Shown piece by piece: positions 7,985 through 15,804 of a DNA stretch of 64,000 nt (positions are counted from its first letter, which is position 1; the number at the start of each line of letters is the position of its first letter). The position numbers and the translations under genes are program-made. The stretch is from positions 1-64,000 of the forward strand of contig DXMY01000011.1 in assembly GCA_019413925.1 (NCBI GenBank), written 5' to 3'. The notes beneath the pieces were generated by a model. The model was not told where the DNA came from. It made no database searches and saw only the letters and a list, made by a program, of their open reading frames with translations. Source of the stretch: Collinsella sp. (GTDB lineage Bacteria > Actinomycetota > Coriobacteriia > Coriobacteriales > Coriobacteriaceae).

Positions 7985-9278
7985 TCAGATCCCGCACAGG
8001 GGGACCGCGATGGTGACCACCGCGCCGCCCGAGGGGCTGTTGGCGAGCGAGACGGAGCCCCCGTGGGCGCTCGCGGCCTCGGAGGCGACGTGGAGGCCGA
8101 GCCCGTAGTGGCGGCCTCCGTCGCGCGAGGAGCGGGACGAGTCGTCTGTGAAGAGGCGCTCGCAGCCGCGTTCGAGGGCGGCGGGAGAGAAGCCCGGTCC
8201 GTCGTCGGCCACCTCGATGACGAGGTGTCCGCCCGCGACGTCGCAGGAGACCGCCACACGCGAGCGCGCGTGCTCGGCGGCGTTGGCCACGAGGTTCGCG
8301 GCGGCTCGCGCCAGGGCGGTTCGGTCGAGCGGGGCCTCGGGCGCGTTCGCGACAGCGGGGCCCGTGGCCGCGTCGAGCGTCACGCCTCGCGCCCGGGCGA
8401 TCTGGGCGGCCTCAGCGAGGACCTGTTCGCAGAGCTCGGCCGGCCGCATGGGGGCCCTCTCCGCCCCGCCGGACCCGCGCGAGGCCTCGATGAGCAGGCG
8501 CACGTAGCCGTCGAGCCTTTCGACACCGCCGGCTATGTCGCGCGCGGCGGCCGAGAGGTCGCCGTCATTCTCATCTTCCAGCTCCTCCGCCACGAAGTCG
8601 GCGTTGGCGCGCAGCACGGTAAGCGGCTTCTTGAGATCGTGGGCGAGCGACGCCATCTGCTCGCGCTGCCCCCGCTCCGCGGCCCAGCGGGCCTCGAGCG
8701 ACTCGGCGAGGGAGGCCCGCATGGCGTCCATCGCGGCGAGGACGTCGTTCACCTCACGCACGTTGGTGCTGCCGACCGCGAAGTCGAGCTCCCCCGCGCC
8801 GACGCGCCCCGCCGCCTCCGCGAGCGGCGCCATCTTGCGCGAGATCGCGCGAGACCCACTGCGGCAGGTACTCGCTGACGAGTGCGCAGGCCCCGCCGCC
8901 CTTGAGCGGGAACGCGGCGTAGGTGAGGCCCGAGCCCCCGCCCTCGATCTCCACTGTGCCCGGATCCGCGGCGAGTGCCGCACGGGCCATTTCCGTCGCG
9001 TCCTCGAGCCGCGTGCCATCGAGGTCTGTCATCAGCACGTATCCGTCCTTATTCAGGATGAGGTAGCGGTACGCCGTCGGCACGTCCTGCTGTCCGCAGA
9101 CGCCGTCGCGTGCCAGGCCCTCCGCGACCTCGCGCACATTGGCCGGCCCCCAGCTTGCCTCGTAGACGAAGCCCGCGTTGATCGCCGCGGAGAGCGCCAT
9201 GAACGAGGCGAGCCACGCCGTGGCGACCGCCGCGAACGCGTAGGCGAAGTAGCGCGCGATGACGAAGGAGAGCGGCAT
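7985..9278 (-). pseudogene. Sensor histidine kinase, broken by deletion and frameshift
   Basis: The N-terminal part (from ATG 9278) has a first membrane helix (residues about 9-36) and an extracytoplasmic sensor stretch ending LVSEYLPQWVSR. The C-terminal part, in a different frame from about 8850 down to 7985, starts ISRKMAPLAEAAGRV and carries HAMP-like sequence, the H box SLAHDLKKPLT, N box LVANAAEHA, DDGPGF and GLGLHVA. The second membrane helix that should join sensor and HAMP is missing altogether, and the junction lies at a repeated CTCGCGC. A sequencing slip could explain the frame but not the missing helix. The gene follows the response regulator and would have partnered it. As it stands, only a membrane-tethered sensor fragment could be made. 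Confidence 0.8.
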
Positions 9279-9304
9279 GCCCCCGCGACCTCGCGCCCCG
9301 GTCC

Positions 9305-9967
9305 TTAGAGCTGCCACTTGTACCCCATCCCCCAGACGGTCGCGATCGGATCGGCACCGGCCTCGGAGAGTTTCCTCCGGGCGCGGCTGACCTGCATGGA
9401 TATGGCCGCGTCGTCGGCGTCGCTCTCCCAGCCGAGCACCGCCTCGCGGATCTGCGCGCGGCTCATGACCTGCCCGGGGTGGCGGGCGAGGTACTCGCAG
9501 ATGGCGTACTCGGTAGGCGTGAGCGGCACGGCCTCGCCGCCCACGGCGAGGCCGCGCGCCCCGAGGTCGATCCGCACCTCCCCGAAGGAGAGGGCGTGCG
9601 AGCGCGGCCGGCGCTCACGGCGTAGATGGGCCGCGACCTTGGCGCGCAGTTCCGCGGCCCCGAAGGGCTTGCGGACGTAGTCGTCGGCGCCCAGGCCGTA
9701 GCCGGCCACGGCATCCTCCTCGGCCACGCGCGCGGTCAGGAAGACGATGGGCCCGTCGAAGTCCGGACGGATCTGCCGCACGAGCTCGAAGCCGTCGAGC
9801 CCCGGCATCATGACGTCGCAGAGCACGAGGTCGAAGCGCGAGAGGTCCATCCCCGGGACCGCCGTCGGGTCCGCCGCCCTGACGACCTCATGGCCGTCGC
9901 GGCCGAGGACGCGCGCGAGCGCGTCGAGGATCGCCCGTTCATCATTCACTGCCAGTATCCTCGCCAT
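9305..9967 (-). CDS. OmpR-family response regulator
   Basis: The 220-residue protein has a receiver domain (residues 1-115) with acidic pair NDE near residue 9, phosphoacceptor Asp in LVLCDVMMP and the KPF lysine, then a winged-helix DNA-binding domain (about 125-218) with LTPTEYAICEYLA and the recognition-helix region ISMQVSRARRKL, ending GYKWQL. It would control the ABC transporter genes encoded ahead of it on the same strand. The start at 9967 is supported by CAGGAGGTCAAC just upstream; a longer frame to 10063 has no such site. Because the cognate kinase is broken, it may be silent or driven by another phosphate donor. Composition is strongly GC-rich, like the rest of the island. Confidence 0.9.
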   Translation of the reverse strand: MARILAVNDERAILDALARVLGRDGHEVVRAADPTAVPGMDLSRFDLVLCDVMMPGLDGFELVRQIRPDFDGPIVFLTARVAEEDAVAGYGLGADDYVRKPFGAAELRAKVAAHLRRERRPRSHALSFGEVRIDLGARGLAVGGEAVPLTPTEYAICEYLARHPGQVMSRAQIREAVLGWESDADDAAISMQVSRARRKLSEAGADPIATVWGMGYKWQL

Positions 9968-10011
9968 GTTGACCTCCTGAAACTCTCGTCGGAATTGTAC
10001 TAGCGCCGCAC

Positions 10012-10413
10012 TCAGCGGTCCAGAGCCCCGCGCGCAGCCTCGGGCGCCTCGGCCGCGTCGCACGCGCGGTAGCGCACGCCCGAGCCGCCGCGCGCCTCGA
10101 TCTCGAGCCAGCCCTCGCCGTCCGACTCCCGCCCGAAGAAGATGAGCTGGAGCTCTCGGACATTGCCCCTGTCATCCGCCGCGTCCACCAGGTAGACGTA
10201 GTTTGCCCCCGCCCCGGTGGCATCGGCGTAGGAGCTCAAGTGGCTGCCGGGCTCGGGCGCGGGCGCCCACATGGCGATCTCAGGGTTGGGCAGCACGCGG
10301 TCGGCGATCGAGCGCAGCGCCGACCCCCAGCCGGCGTCGAGCAGGGCATTCCCGCCCAGGACGAGCGCTGCGGAGAGGAGGACGAGCATGGCGGCGAGCG
10401 GCTTTCTACGCAT
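10012..10413 (-). CDS. Small secreted or membrane-anchored YxeA-like protein
   Basis: The 133-residue product starts with a basic tip (MRRK) and one hydrophobic segment (residues about 6-25) that could be a signal anchor or signal peptide without a lipobox. The mature part includes NYVYLVDAADDRGNVREL and a C-terminal V-R-Y-R-A pattern ending EAPEAARGAL, which resembles the YxeA/DUF1093 family often encoded with peptide-antibiotic transporters; this assignment is tentative. It overlaps the upstream permease by 8 bases and precedes the response regulator by 44, so it belongs to the same operon. Function unknown; an extracytoplasmic helper of the transporter is an inference from position. Confidence 0.6.
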   Translation of the reverse strand: MRRKPLAAMLVLLSAALVLGGNALLDAGWGSALRSIADRVLPNPEIAMWAPAPEPGSHLSSYADATGAGANYVYLVDAADDRGNVRELQLIFFGRESDGEGWLEIEARGGSGVRYRACDAAEAPEAARGALDR

Positions 10414-11221
10414 CTGCCCTCCCGTCCTCGAAGCGGCAGAACCAGGCGAGAAGGACGGCGTCGGCTGCCAGGGTGAGCACGAGGCCAGCGAGCGCAGTCG
10501 TGAGGAGTGGGCCCGCCGCGCGTGCGGCGTCGATGAAGGCCTCAACCCCGAGAGACCCCAGGCGCGCGGGCCAGGCGAGCGGCACCCAGCACAGGGGCGT
10601 CGCCAGGGCACCGGAGAGCTCGCCGGTCATGAGGCCGTGCGCAAGTCCGCCCACCGAGAAGAACGCGAGGAGCACCCCCGCAGCGCCGGCGCCGATGGCG
10701 GCGTTGCGGCCGAGGCGCAGGGCCACGCCGAGCCACAGCGCGTAGAGGGGCAGGCTGCCCAGCACGATGCCCGCCCACGCGGCCGCAAACGGAGCGGGCC
10801 CGAGCGGCAGGCGCCCGGCGACGGCGAGCACGGCCCCGAACACGCCGAGCGCCACGGCCAGCGCGGCGGCGCCGAGCGCCGCAAGGGCGAGCAGCTTCGC
10901 CGCGACGGCGCGCCCGCGCGAGGGGACCGCCATGAGGTTGGCGAGGCGCCCGGCAGCGCGCTCCTCGTCCACGGCAAGTCCGCAGACGATGGCGGACATG
11001 AGCGGCATGAGGGCGCCAAGGAACTGGACGTAGGCGTCCGCGCCCAACGCCGGGTCCCATCGGGCTACGGAGAAGTACTCGCCGCAAGCAAGACCGGCCG
11101 CCAGGCCGCAGACGAGGTGCACCGCCGTGAGCGGGGAGCGCGCCAGGCGCAGGGCCTCGGAGAGCAGGGCCCGCGAGAGGGTCATGCGCGGCGTCGGGTC
11201 GGAGATTCGTGACATGGCCAT
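10406..11221 (-). CDS. ABC transporter permease, lantibiotic-immunity MutG/SpaG-like
   Basis: A 271-residue protein with about six hydrophobic helices and no ATPase domain, matching in size and layout the second permease of SpaFEG/MutFEG lantibiotic self-protection transporters. The N-terminal part has LARSPLTAVHLVCGL and a cytoplasmic loop DEERAAGRLANLMAVPSRGR, similar to the loop motif of ABC-2 permeases. I use the ATG at 11221, which overlaps the stop of the previous permease as TGATG and follows AGGAG; a second ATG lies six bases further on. No lanthipeptide synthesis genes are visible nearby, so it probably protects against peptides made by others. Confidence 0.8.
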   Translation of the reverse strand: MAMSRISDPTPRMTLSRALLSEALRLARSPLTAVHLVCGLAAGLACGEYFSVARWDPALGADAYVQFLGALMPLMSAIVCGLAVDEERAAGRLANLMAVPSRGRAVAAKLLALAALGAAALAVALGVFGAVLAVAGRLPLGPAPFAAAWAGIVLGSLPLYALWLGVALRLGRNAAIGAGAAGVLLAFFSVGGLAHGLMTGELSGALATPLCWVPLAWPARLGSLGVEAFIDAARAAGPLLTTALAGLVLTLAADAVLLAWFCRFEDGRADA

Positions 11222-11991
11222 CACCTCTCCTCGGAGCGCGCGAACCAGGCCGCACCCGCCGCCGTGAGCGCGGCGAACGCGAGCGCGCTGACCGCAAGGC
11301 CCGCCAGCGTGAGCATGCCGTCCGCCGCGAGCGCCCCGCCGAGCGCCATGTCCGCCGCGAGTGGCTCGCCGCTCGGCAGCACGGGGATGAAGCTCGTGGG
11401 GATGACCATGCTCGCCGACGGCGGAAAGAGCTGCGGCAACGGCACCAACGACCAGGCGAACCCACCCACGAGCTGCGCGACGAGCGGGCAGAAGATGCCC
11501 GCGAGCATGCCGAGCCGCGCCGTGAGGAAGAGCCCTGCGGGGATCATCCACGCCGCGGTCACCGTGTTGACGAGCGCGCAGAGGAGCATCGTGAGCGCGC
11601 CCGCGGCCGTGAGGCCCTGCGAGGAGAACGCCGATCCCGCGAGGTAGATGCCGAAGACCACGAGGTTCGAGAGCGTGCAGAGCGCGAGGCACCAGAGCGC
11701 CTTGGCCCACCAGGCGCGCCCGAGCGGGAAGCCCAGGCCCAGAAGCCCCCGCATCCGCGTGCGAGCGTCCGCCCGCGCGACGCACGCCACCACGAGCGAG
11801 AGACACACGGGCAGGAAGAGCGCGTACCAGTAGTTCCACGCGCTGAAGATCTGCACGCCCCGGTAGGGCATCGCGCCGAGCAGCGGCATCGGCAGCGCCA
11901 TGAGCACGGCCAGGCGAACCGGTGCCGCGTGGCGCGACTTCAGGGCCTCGGCGCGCAGGGCCGCGAGCAGGCCGCCTTTCTCACCCGTCAT
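11221..11991 (-). CDS. ABC transporter permease, lantibiotic-immunity MutE/SpaE-like
   Basis: A 256-residue integral membrane protein with about six helices. It has features of the MutE/EpiE/SpaE permease family: an early WNYWYALFLPVCLSL segment, a RADARTRMRGLLGLGFP loop between helices 2 and 3, and a long hydrophobic second half. It overlaps the ATPase stop by four bases (ATGA) and the next permease start by one base, so ATPase and both permeases are coupled. Together they would form an exporter or extractor that removes peptide antibiotics from the membrane. The extremely GC-rich coding sequence stands out from neighbours outside the island. Confidence 0.82.
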   Translation of the reverse strand: MTGEKGGLLAALRAEALKSRHAAPVRLAVLMALPMPLLGAMPYRGVQIFSAWNYWYALFLPVCLSLVVACVARADARTRMRGLLGLGFPLGRAWWAKALWCLALCTLSNLVVFGIYLAGSAFSSQGLTAAGALTMLLCALVNTVTAAWMIPAGLFLTARLGMLAGIFCPLVAQLVGGFAWSLVPLPQLFPPSASMVIPTSFIPVLPSGEPLAADMALGGALAADGMLTLAGLAVSALAFAALTAAGAAWFARSEER

Positions 11992-12716
11992 GCCGCCACC
12001 TCCCCGCGCGCTCGTCGCCCTTCCCGACAGAAGCTCATGAAGAGTTCCTCGAGGTCCTGCCCGGGCCGAAGCGCATCCTCGTAGGCGAGGCGCCCCCCGC
12101 AGATGATGCCGATGGTGTCCGCCATCTGCTGCACCTCGGAGAGGATGTGGCTCGAGACGATTACCGTCGTACCCGCCGCCGCGAAGCCGCGGATCTGGTC
12201 GCGCAGCTCCTCGATGCCGATGGGGTCGAGCCCGTTGGTGGGCTCGTCGAGCACGAGCAGGCGTGGCCGGGCGATCAGCGCCAGCGCGAGCCCCAGGCGC
12301 TGCCGCATCCCCATCGAGAAGCGCCCGGCGCGCTTCTTCCCGGTGTCCGCGAGGTCCACGGCGGCGAGCGCCTCATCTATGCGGCTCTCGGGAAGGCCCA
12401 GCAGCGTGATTCGCACGCGCAGGTTCTCGCGCGCGGTGAGGTTGGGGTAGAGCGGCGCCTCCTCGATGAGGCTGCCGATTGCGTAGAGGTCCTCGCGGCG
12501 CCAGGCGTGCCCGGCAAAGAGGATCTCCCCGGCCGTCGGCCGCAGCATCCCGCAGATCATCTTGAGCGTTGTCGACTTGCCGGCGCCGTTGGGACCGAGC
12601 AGCCCGTACACCTCGCCCTCGCGGATATGAAGGCTCACGTCGGCCACGGCGTCCTGCGCCTGGTCGCCGCGGCCAAAGCGCTTGGTGAGCCCGCGCGTCT
12701 TGAGCATGTAACCCAT
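11988..12716 (-). CDS. ABC transporter ATP-binding protein, lantibiotic-protection type (SpaF/MutF-like)
   Basis: A 242-residue ATPase with Walker A GPNGAGKST near residue 40, Q-loop-region sequence IGSLIEEAPLYPNLTARENL, signature FSMGMRQRLG in place of LSGGQ, Walker B LLVLDEPTNGLDP and switch histidine SSHILSEV. The degenerate signature FSMGMRQR and the short C-terminal tail are typical of bacitracin and lantibiotic protection ATPases. It is the first gene of the minus-strand island operon; GAAAGGA lies 8 bases before the ATG at 12716. The rest of the operon (two permeases, YxeA-like protein, response regulator, kinase) follows without gaps. Confidence 0.9.
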   Translation of the reverse strand: MGYMLKTRGLTKRFGRGDQAQDAVADVSLHIREGEVYGLLGPNGAGKSTTLKMICGMLRPTAGEILFAGHAWRREDLYAIGSLIEEAPLYPNLTARENLRVRITLLGLPESRIDEALAAVDLADTGKKRAGRFSMGMRQRLGLALALIARPRLLVLDEPTNGLDPIGIEELRDQIRGFAAAGTTVIVSSHILSEVQQMADTIGIICGGRLAYEDALRPGQDLEELFMSFCREGRRARGEVAA

Positions 12717-13112
12717 GGGTTTATCCTTTCTCTTCCGGGAGCGCGGGCCGAGTCACCGTGCCCGCGCGCCTTACCTTTCGGGTTCACCATCCATGGTGGG
12801 GCGTGTTTCTAACGAAGCCGTAACGGCCGTTGGGCTCTTTTGGCGCCAACCCTTCTCGACCCGCACATCATGATTAATTTGCTTAAGGCAACAACTTTCC
12901 CGATCGATGTAATCACCGAATCAAAACGTGTACATCAACCATCAAAGATGCCGAAAAATGTCATATTTGGAGGCTGATGTACACAAATGCAGAATGCCGC
13001 ACAACCCAGTAGCATCCTCCATATGTCTGGACTCTCTATGCTTACGCTGGATAGACATCGCCGGAACGGGTATAGTATCGAAAGTTTTGTCGTTAACCAG
13101 CGGGGGAGTCCT
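12717..13112. other. Divergent intergenic region between the island and the pgsA-like gene
   Basis: About 400 bases without a gene. The GC-rich island composition ends near 12830 and normal or AT-rich sequence follows. A perfect inverted repeat GTGTACATCA/TGATGTACAC (12928-12937 and 12975-12984) encloses 37 bases, and the plus-strand gene may use a -10-like TATAGT at 13071-13076 with no clear -35 box. No clear promoter for the minus-strand operon was found. Confidence 0.4.
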
Positions 13113-13817
13113 GTGGGCATCAAAAAGAAGATCAAAAAGGAGCTTATCGGCACTTCCGATTACCCGTTGAATAAGATCTTTACGATCTCCAATTTCATCA
13201 CCTTTACGCGCCTGATCCTCACCCTGGTATTTCTGTACCTGTTTGTGACGGATAACAACCGCGTCATCGCCATCGTTATCTACGCCGTTGCCGCCTCCAC
13301 CGACTGGATGGACGGTCAGATCGCCCGCATGACCAAGACGGTCTCGTGGCTCGGCAAGGTCATGGATCCCATCTGCGACCGTGCGCTGCTGTTCACCGGC
13401 GTACTTGGGCTGGTGGTTCGCGGAGAGCTGCCAATCTGGGTCTGCGTGCTCATTATTGGCCGCGACATCTATCTGGGCATCGGCACGCTTATCGTGCGTC
13501 ATTATCACCGTCGCCCCATCGATGTCGTCTTTCCCGGAAAGATTGCCACTGCACTGCTCATGACCGGCTTCTCGCTCATGCTGCTCGGGTTCCCCGTTAT
13601 TGACGGCCTGCATCTTTTACCTTCAACCCTTACGGCCTTCCCGGGCCTCAACGGAAGCTCGGTGCCCCTCGGCATCTTCTTTGTGTACGGCGGCGTGATC
13701 TTCTCCATGCTCACGGCTGTCATCTATTCCATTAAGGGCGGAGTGGCCATTAAACAGGCTCTCGCGCATCCCGAGGACGAGGACATCGACTTTCTGAACC
13801 CTGAAATCGAAGACTGA
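13113..13817 (+). CDS. CDP-alcohol phosphatidyltransferase (PgsA-like)
   Basis: A 234-residue membrane enzyme of the CDP-alcohol phosphatidyltransferase family, which moves a phosphatidyl group from CDP-diacylglycerol to an alcohol. The active-site motif D-x2-D-G-x2-A-R-x8-G-x3-D-x3-D is complete (DWMDGQIAR, then GKVMDPICD, residues about 64-87), and several helices surround it. The GTG at 13113 behind GGGGGAG gives the expected N-terminus MGIKKKIKK; a longer frame back to 12987 has no support. A second, clearer phosphatidylglycerophosphate synthase lies at 34038-34676. This copy precedes an FHA gene and a MerR gene, the neighbourhood of mycobacterial pgsA2-garA, so a different head group is possible. 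Confidence 0.85.
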   Translation: MGIKKKIKKELIGTSDYPLNKIFTISNFITFTRLILTLVFLYLFVTDNNRVIAIVIYAVAASTDWMDGQIARMTKTVSWLGKVMDPICDRALLFTGVLGLVVRGELPIWVCVLIIGRDIYLGIGTLIVRHYHRRPIDVVFPGKIATALLMTGFSLMLLGFPVIDGLHLLPSTLTAFPGLNGSSVPLGIFFVYGGVIFSMLTAVIYSIKGGVAIKQALAHPEDEDIDFLNPEIED

Positions 13818-13883
13818 TTCGTTGGGGTATGATTACGTACGGTTCATTATTTGCGGCACGTCCGCGATAAGTTAGGGGTTGTC

Positions 13884-14318
13884 ATGGACAACATGGTAAA
13901 CAATATGGCTCAGAATGATAAGACTGCTGACGCTACCTGCGTATTTCGCGTGCCTTCAAGCGACGTCACCGTTCCCGACCTCATGGCCAACGTGCGCATC
14001 ACCGCCCCCGTTCTGTCCATCGTCAAGGGTCCGCAGACTGGTGCCGCCTTTGAGCTCGAGGACGACGTGACCACCATCGGCCGCGATCCTGCGAACGGCA
14101 TCTTCCTCAATGACATGACCGTATCGCGCAGCCACGCGCGCATTATCCGCGAGGGCCTCGGCGCTCGCATCGAGGACTTGGGCTCGCTCAATGGCACCTG
14201 GGTCGACGGTGCCATCGTCAATGCAGCCCCGCTGCACGACGGTTCTTCCGTCCAGATCGGTACGTTTACGCTCATCTACCACGAGAGCACGCCGGAGCGC
14301 ATCGAAACCGGTGAGTAG
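13884..14318 (+). CDS. FHA-domain protein, GarA/OdhI-like
   Basis: The 144-residue protein is a short flexible N-terminus followed by one FHA phosphothreonine-binding domain (residues about 42-135). FHA landmarks are present: IGRDPANG (Gly66-Arg67), VSRSHARI (Ser81, His84) and LGSLNGTW (Asn103-Gly104). The N-terminal ATCVFR (Thr18) resembles the ETTSVFR site that PknB/PknG phosphorylate in GarA/OdhI, which then folds back on the FHA domain and controls 2-oxoglutarate metabolism. That function is inferred from homology. I chose ATG 13884, behind AGGGG, over an upstream ATG 33 bases earlier. It lies 3 bases before the MerR gene, as in mycobacteria (Rv1827-Rv1828). Confidence 0.88.
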   Translation: MDNMVNNMAQNDKTADATCVFRVPSSDVTVPDLMANVRITAPVLSIVKGPQTGAAFELEDDVTTIGRDPANGIFLNDMTVSRSHARIIREGLGARIEDLGSLNGTWVDGAIVNAAPLHDGSSVQIGTFTLIYHESTPERIETGE

Positions 14319-14321
14319 GGC

Positions 14322-15152
14322 ATGGCCGAACGCAACTATCTGAGTATCGGCCAAGTCGTCAACCTACTTCGAGGCGCATACCCCGATCTTTCGAACTCAA
14401 AAATTAGATTTCTAGAAGATGAGGGGCTCATTACCCCTCATCGTACGCCTAAGGGATACCGTCAGTACTCTAAGGAGGACGTTGATCGCCTGGAGGTCAT
14501 CCTGCACTTGCAGAAGACCCGCTACATGCCGCTCAACGTGATTAAGCAGCGCTTGGAAAACGCCACGGACCTGTCCACTTTGGCTTACGAGGTGGGTCTT
14601 CTGTCCGATGTTCCGCTTAAGACGGAGCCCAAGGAGACCAAGCAAAAGCTGCATCCCATCGAGACGATCCCCGACATGCTCGGTGTTGAGATTTCGTTTA
14701 TCCGCTCCCTTGCCGAGAACGATCTTATCCGCATCATCAAGAGCCCGCAGAACCGTGAGCTCGTCGATGGCCGAGATTTCCCGATTATCCGTTACTGCTC
14801 GGAGCTGTCGCGCTTCCACATTGAGCCGCGCAACCTGCGTCAGTACGTATCGTCGGCAAACCGCGAATCTTCGATGTTTGAGCAGGTTCTCGTGAGCATG
14901 CTCGGCATGGATACCTCCGATGACGAGCGCGACGCCAAGCTCGAGCGCGCTTTTAAGAAACTGCACGACCTCACCGAGGGTGTGCATACCGCGCTACTTA
15001 AGAACCGTGTCTTTGAGTCGCTCAACGCCGTGGTCGAGGACGCTGACATCGATGCCCTCGATGAAGAGATTGCGCGTTCCGAATCGACCAAGGCTAAAAG
15101 CGATGCGACAAGCGTCCCCGCGGTTGCCGCGCACGACGAGTCGCTCGTGTAG
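14322..15152 (+). CDS. MerR-family transcriptional regulator (FtsR/Rv1828-like)
   Basis: A 276-residue regulator with an N-terminal MerR winged helix (residues about 5-75: LSIGQVVNLL, SKIRFLEDEGLI, TPKGYRQYS, DVDRL) and a long C-terminal part that repeats a similar helical unit around residues 115-190, ending in a disordered acidic tail. No metal-binding cysteines of the CueR/MerR type are seen. Length and order behind the FHA gene match the actinobacterial FtsR (Rv1828) group, linked in corynebacteria to ftsZ regulation. Whether it has that target here is not visible. It is probably cotranscribed with the FHA gene. Confidence 0.85.
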   Translation: MAERNYLSIGQVVNLLRGAYPDLSNSKIRFLEDEGLITPHRTPKGYRQYSKEDVDRLEVILHLQKTRYMPLNVIKQRLENATDLSTLAYEVGLLSDVPLKTEPKETKQKLHPIETIPDMLGVEISFIRSLAENDLIRIIKSPQNRELVDGRDFPIIRYCSELSRFHIEPRNLRQYVSSANRESSMFEQVLVSMLGMDTSDDERDAKLERAFKKLHDLTEGVHTALLKNRVFESLNAVVEDADIDALDEEIARSESTKAKSDATSVPAVAAHDESLV

Positions 15153-15241
15153 CCGTCCAAAGTCGTCGTCCCCTCGCAGAGCTCGTCTGCTAACACGGGC
15201 AAATAACCGCCGTTCACCCGGCAATCCATGAAAGGTCACCC

Positions 15242-15772
15242 ATGTACGACTTCGAATCTCATATCGTCGATATCCCCGACTATCCCGAGCCCGGAGTCGT
15301 CTTTAAGGACATCACGCCGCTCTTTGGAAATCCCGAGGCCCTGAAGGCCATGGTGGATGCCCTGGCCGAGCATTTTGCCGACATGGGCATTACCAAGGTC
15401 GTAGGACCCGAGGCCCGTGGCTTTATGGTCGGTGTGCCCGTGGCCGTCGCCCTGGGTGCCGGCTTTATTCCCGCACGTAAGCCGGGCAAATTGCCGCGCA
15501 AGACGGTCAGCGAGAGCTACGAGCTCGAGTATGGAACGGATTCTATCGAGATCCACGCCGATGCCATCAGCTCTAAAGATACCGTGTTGATTCTGGACGA
15601 CTTGGTCGCGACGGGCGGAACTGTCGAGGCAACAGGTAAACTGGTGCGAGATATGGGCGCAAAGCTTGTAGGTTACGGTTGTATCCTTGAGCTTGCGTTT
15701 CTCAACCCGCGCAAGAAGCTCACGCCTTCTAACGACGACGTTGAGCTCTTTAGCCTGGTAACGGTGGACTAG
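15242..15772 (+). CDS. apt: Adenine phosphoribosyltransferase
   Basis: Apt salvages adenine to AMP using PRPP. The 176-residue protein shows the family features: N-terminal IPDYPEPGVVFKDITPL, the substrate loop region VVGPEARGFMVG, the flexible ARKPGKLPRKT stretch with SESYELEYG, and the PRPP-binding VLILDDLVATGGT (residues about 118-130). Length is normal. It begins 89 bases after the MerR gene behind AAAGG. No relA gene follows, which is the usual companion in many genomes; an NlpC/P60 hydrolase comes next. Confidence 0.95.
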   Translation: MYDFESHIVDIPDYPEPGVVFKDITPLFGNPEALKAMVDALAEHFADMGITKVVGPEARGFMVGVPVAVALGAGFIPARKPGKLPRKTVSESYELEYGTDSIEIHADAISSKDTVLILDDLVATGGTVEATGKLVRDMGAKLVGYGCILELAFLNPRKKLTPSNDDVELFSLVTVD

Positions 15773-15804
15773 CCGCTACCCTTAGATACCGGAAAGGAAG
15801 CTCC

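Noticed and set aside
7807..8016. Small plus-strand open frame beside the sensor kinase
   Set aside because: No homology signal, no ribosome site, and its second half is antisense to the kinase end.
12987..13112. Longer N-terminus for the pgsA-like protein
   Set aside because: The extra 42 residues show no family similarity and the GTG at 13113 has a good ribosome site.
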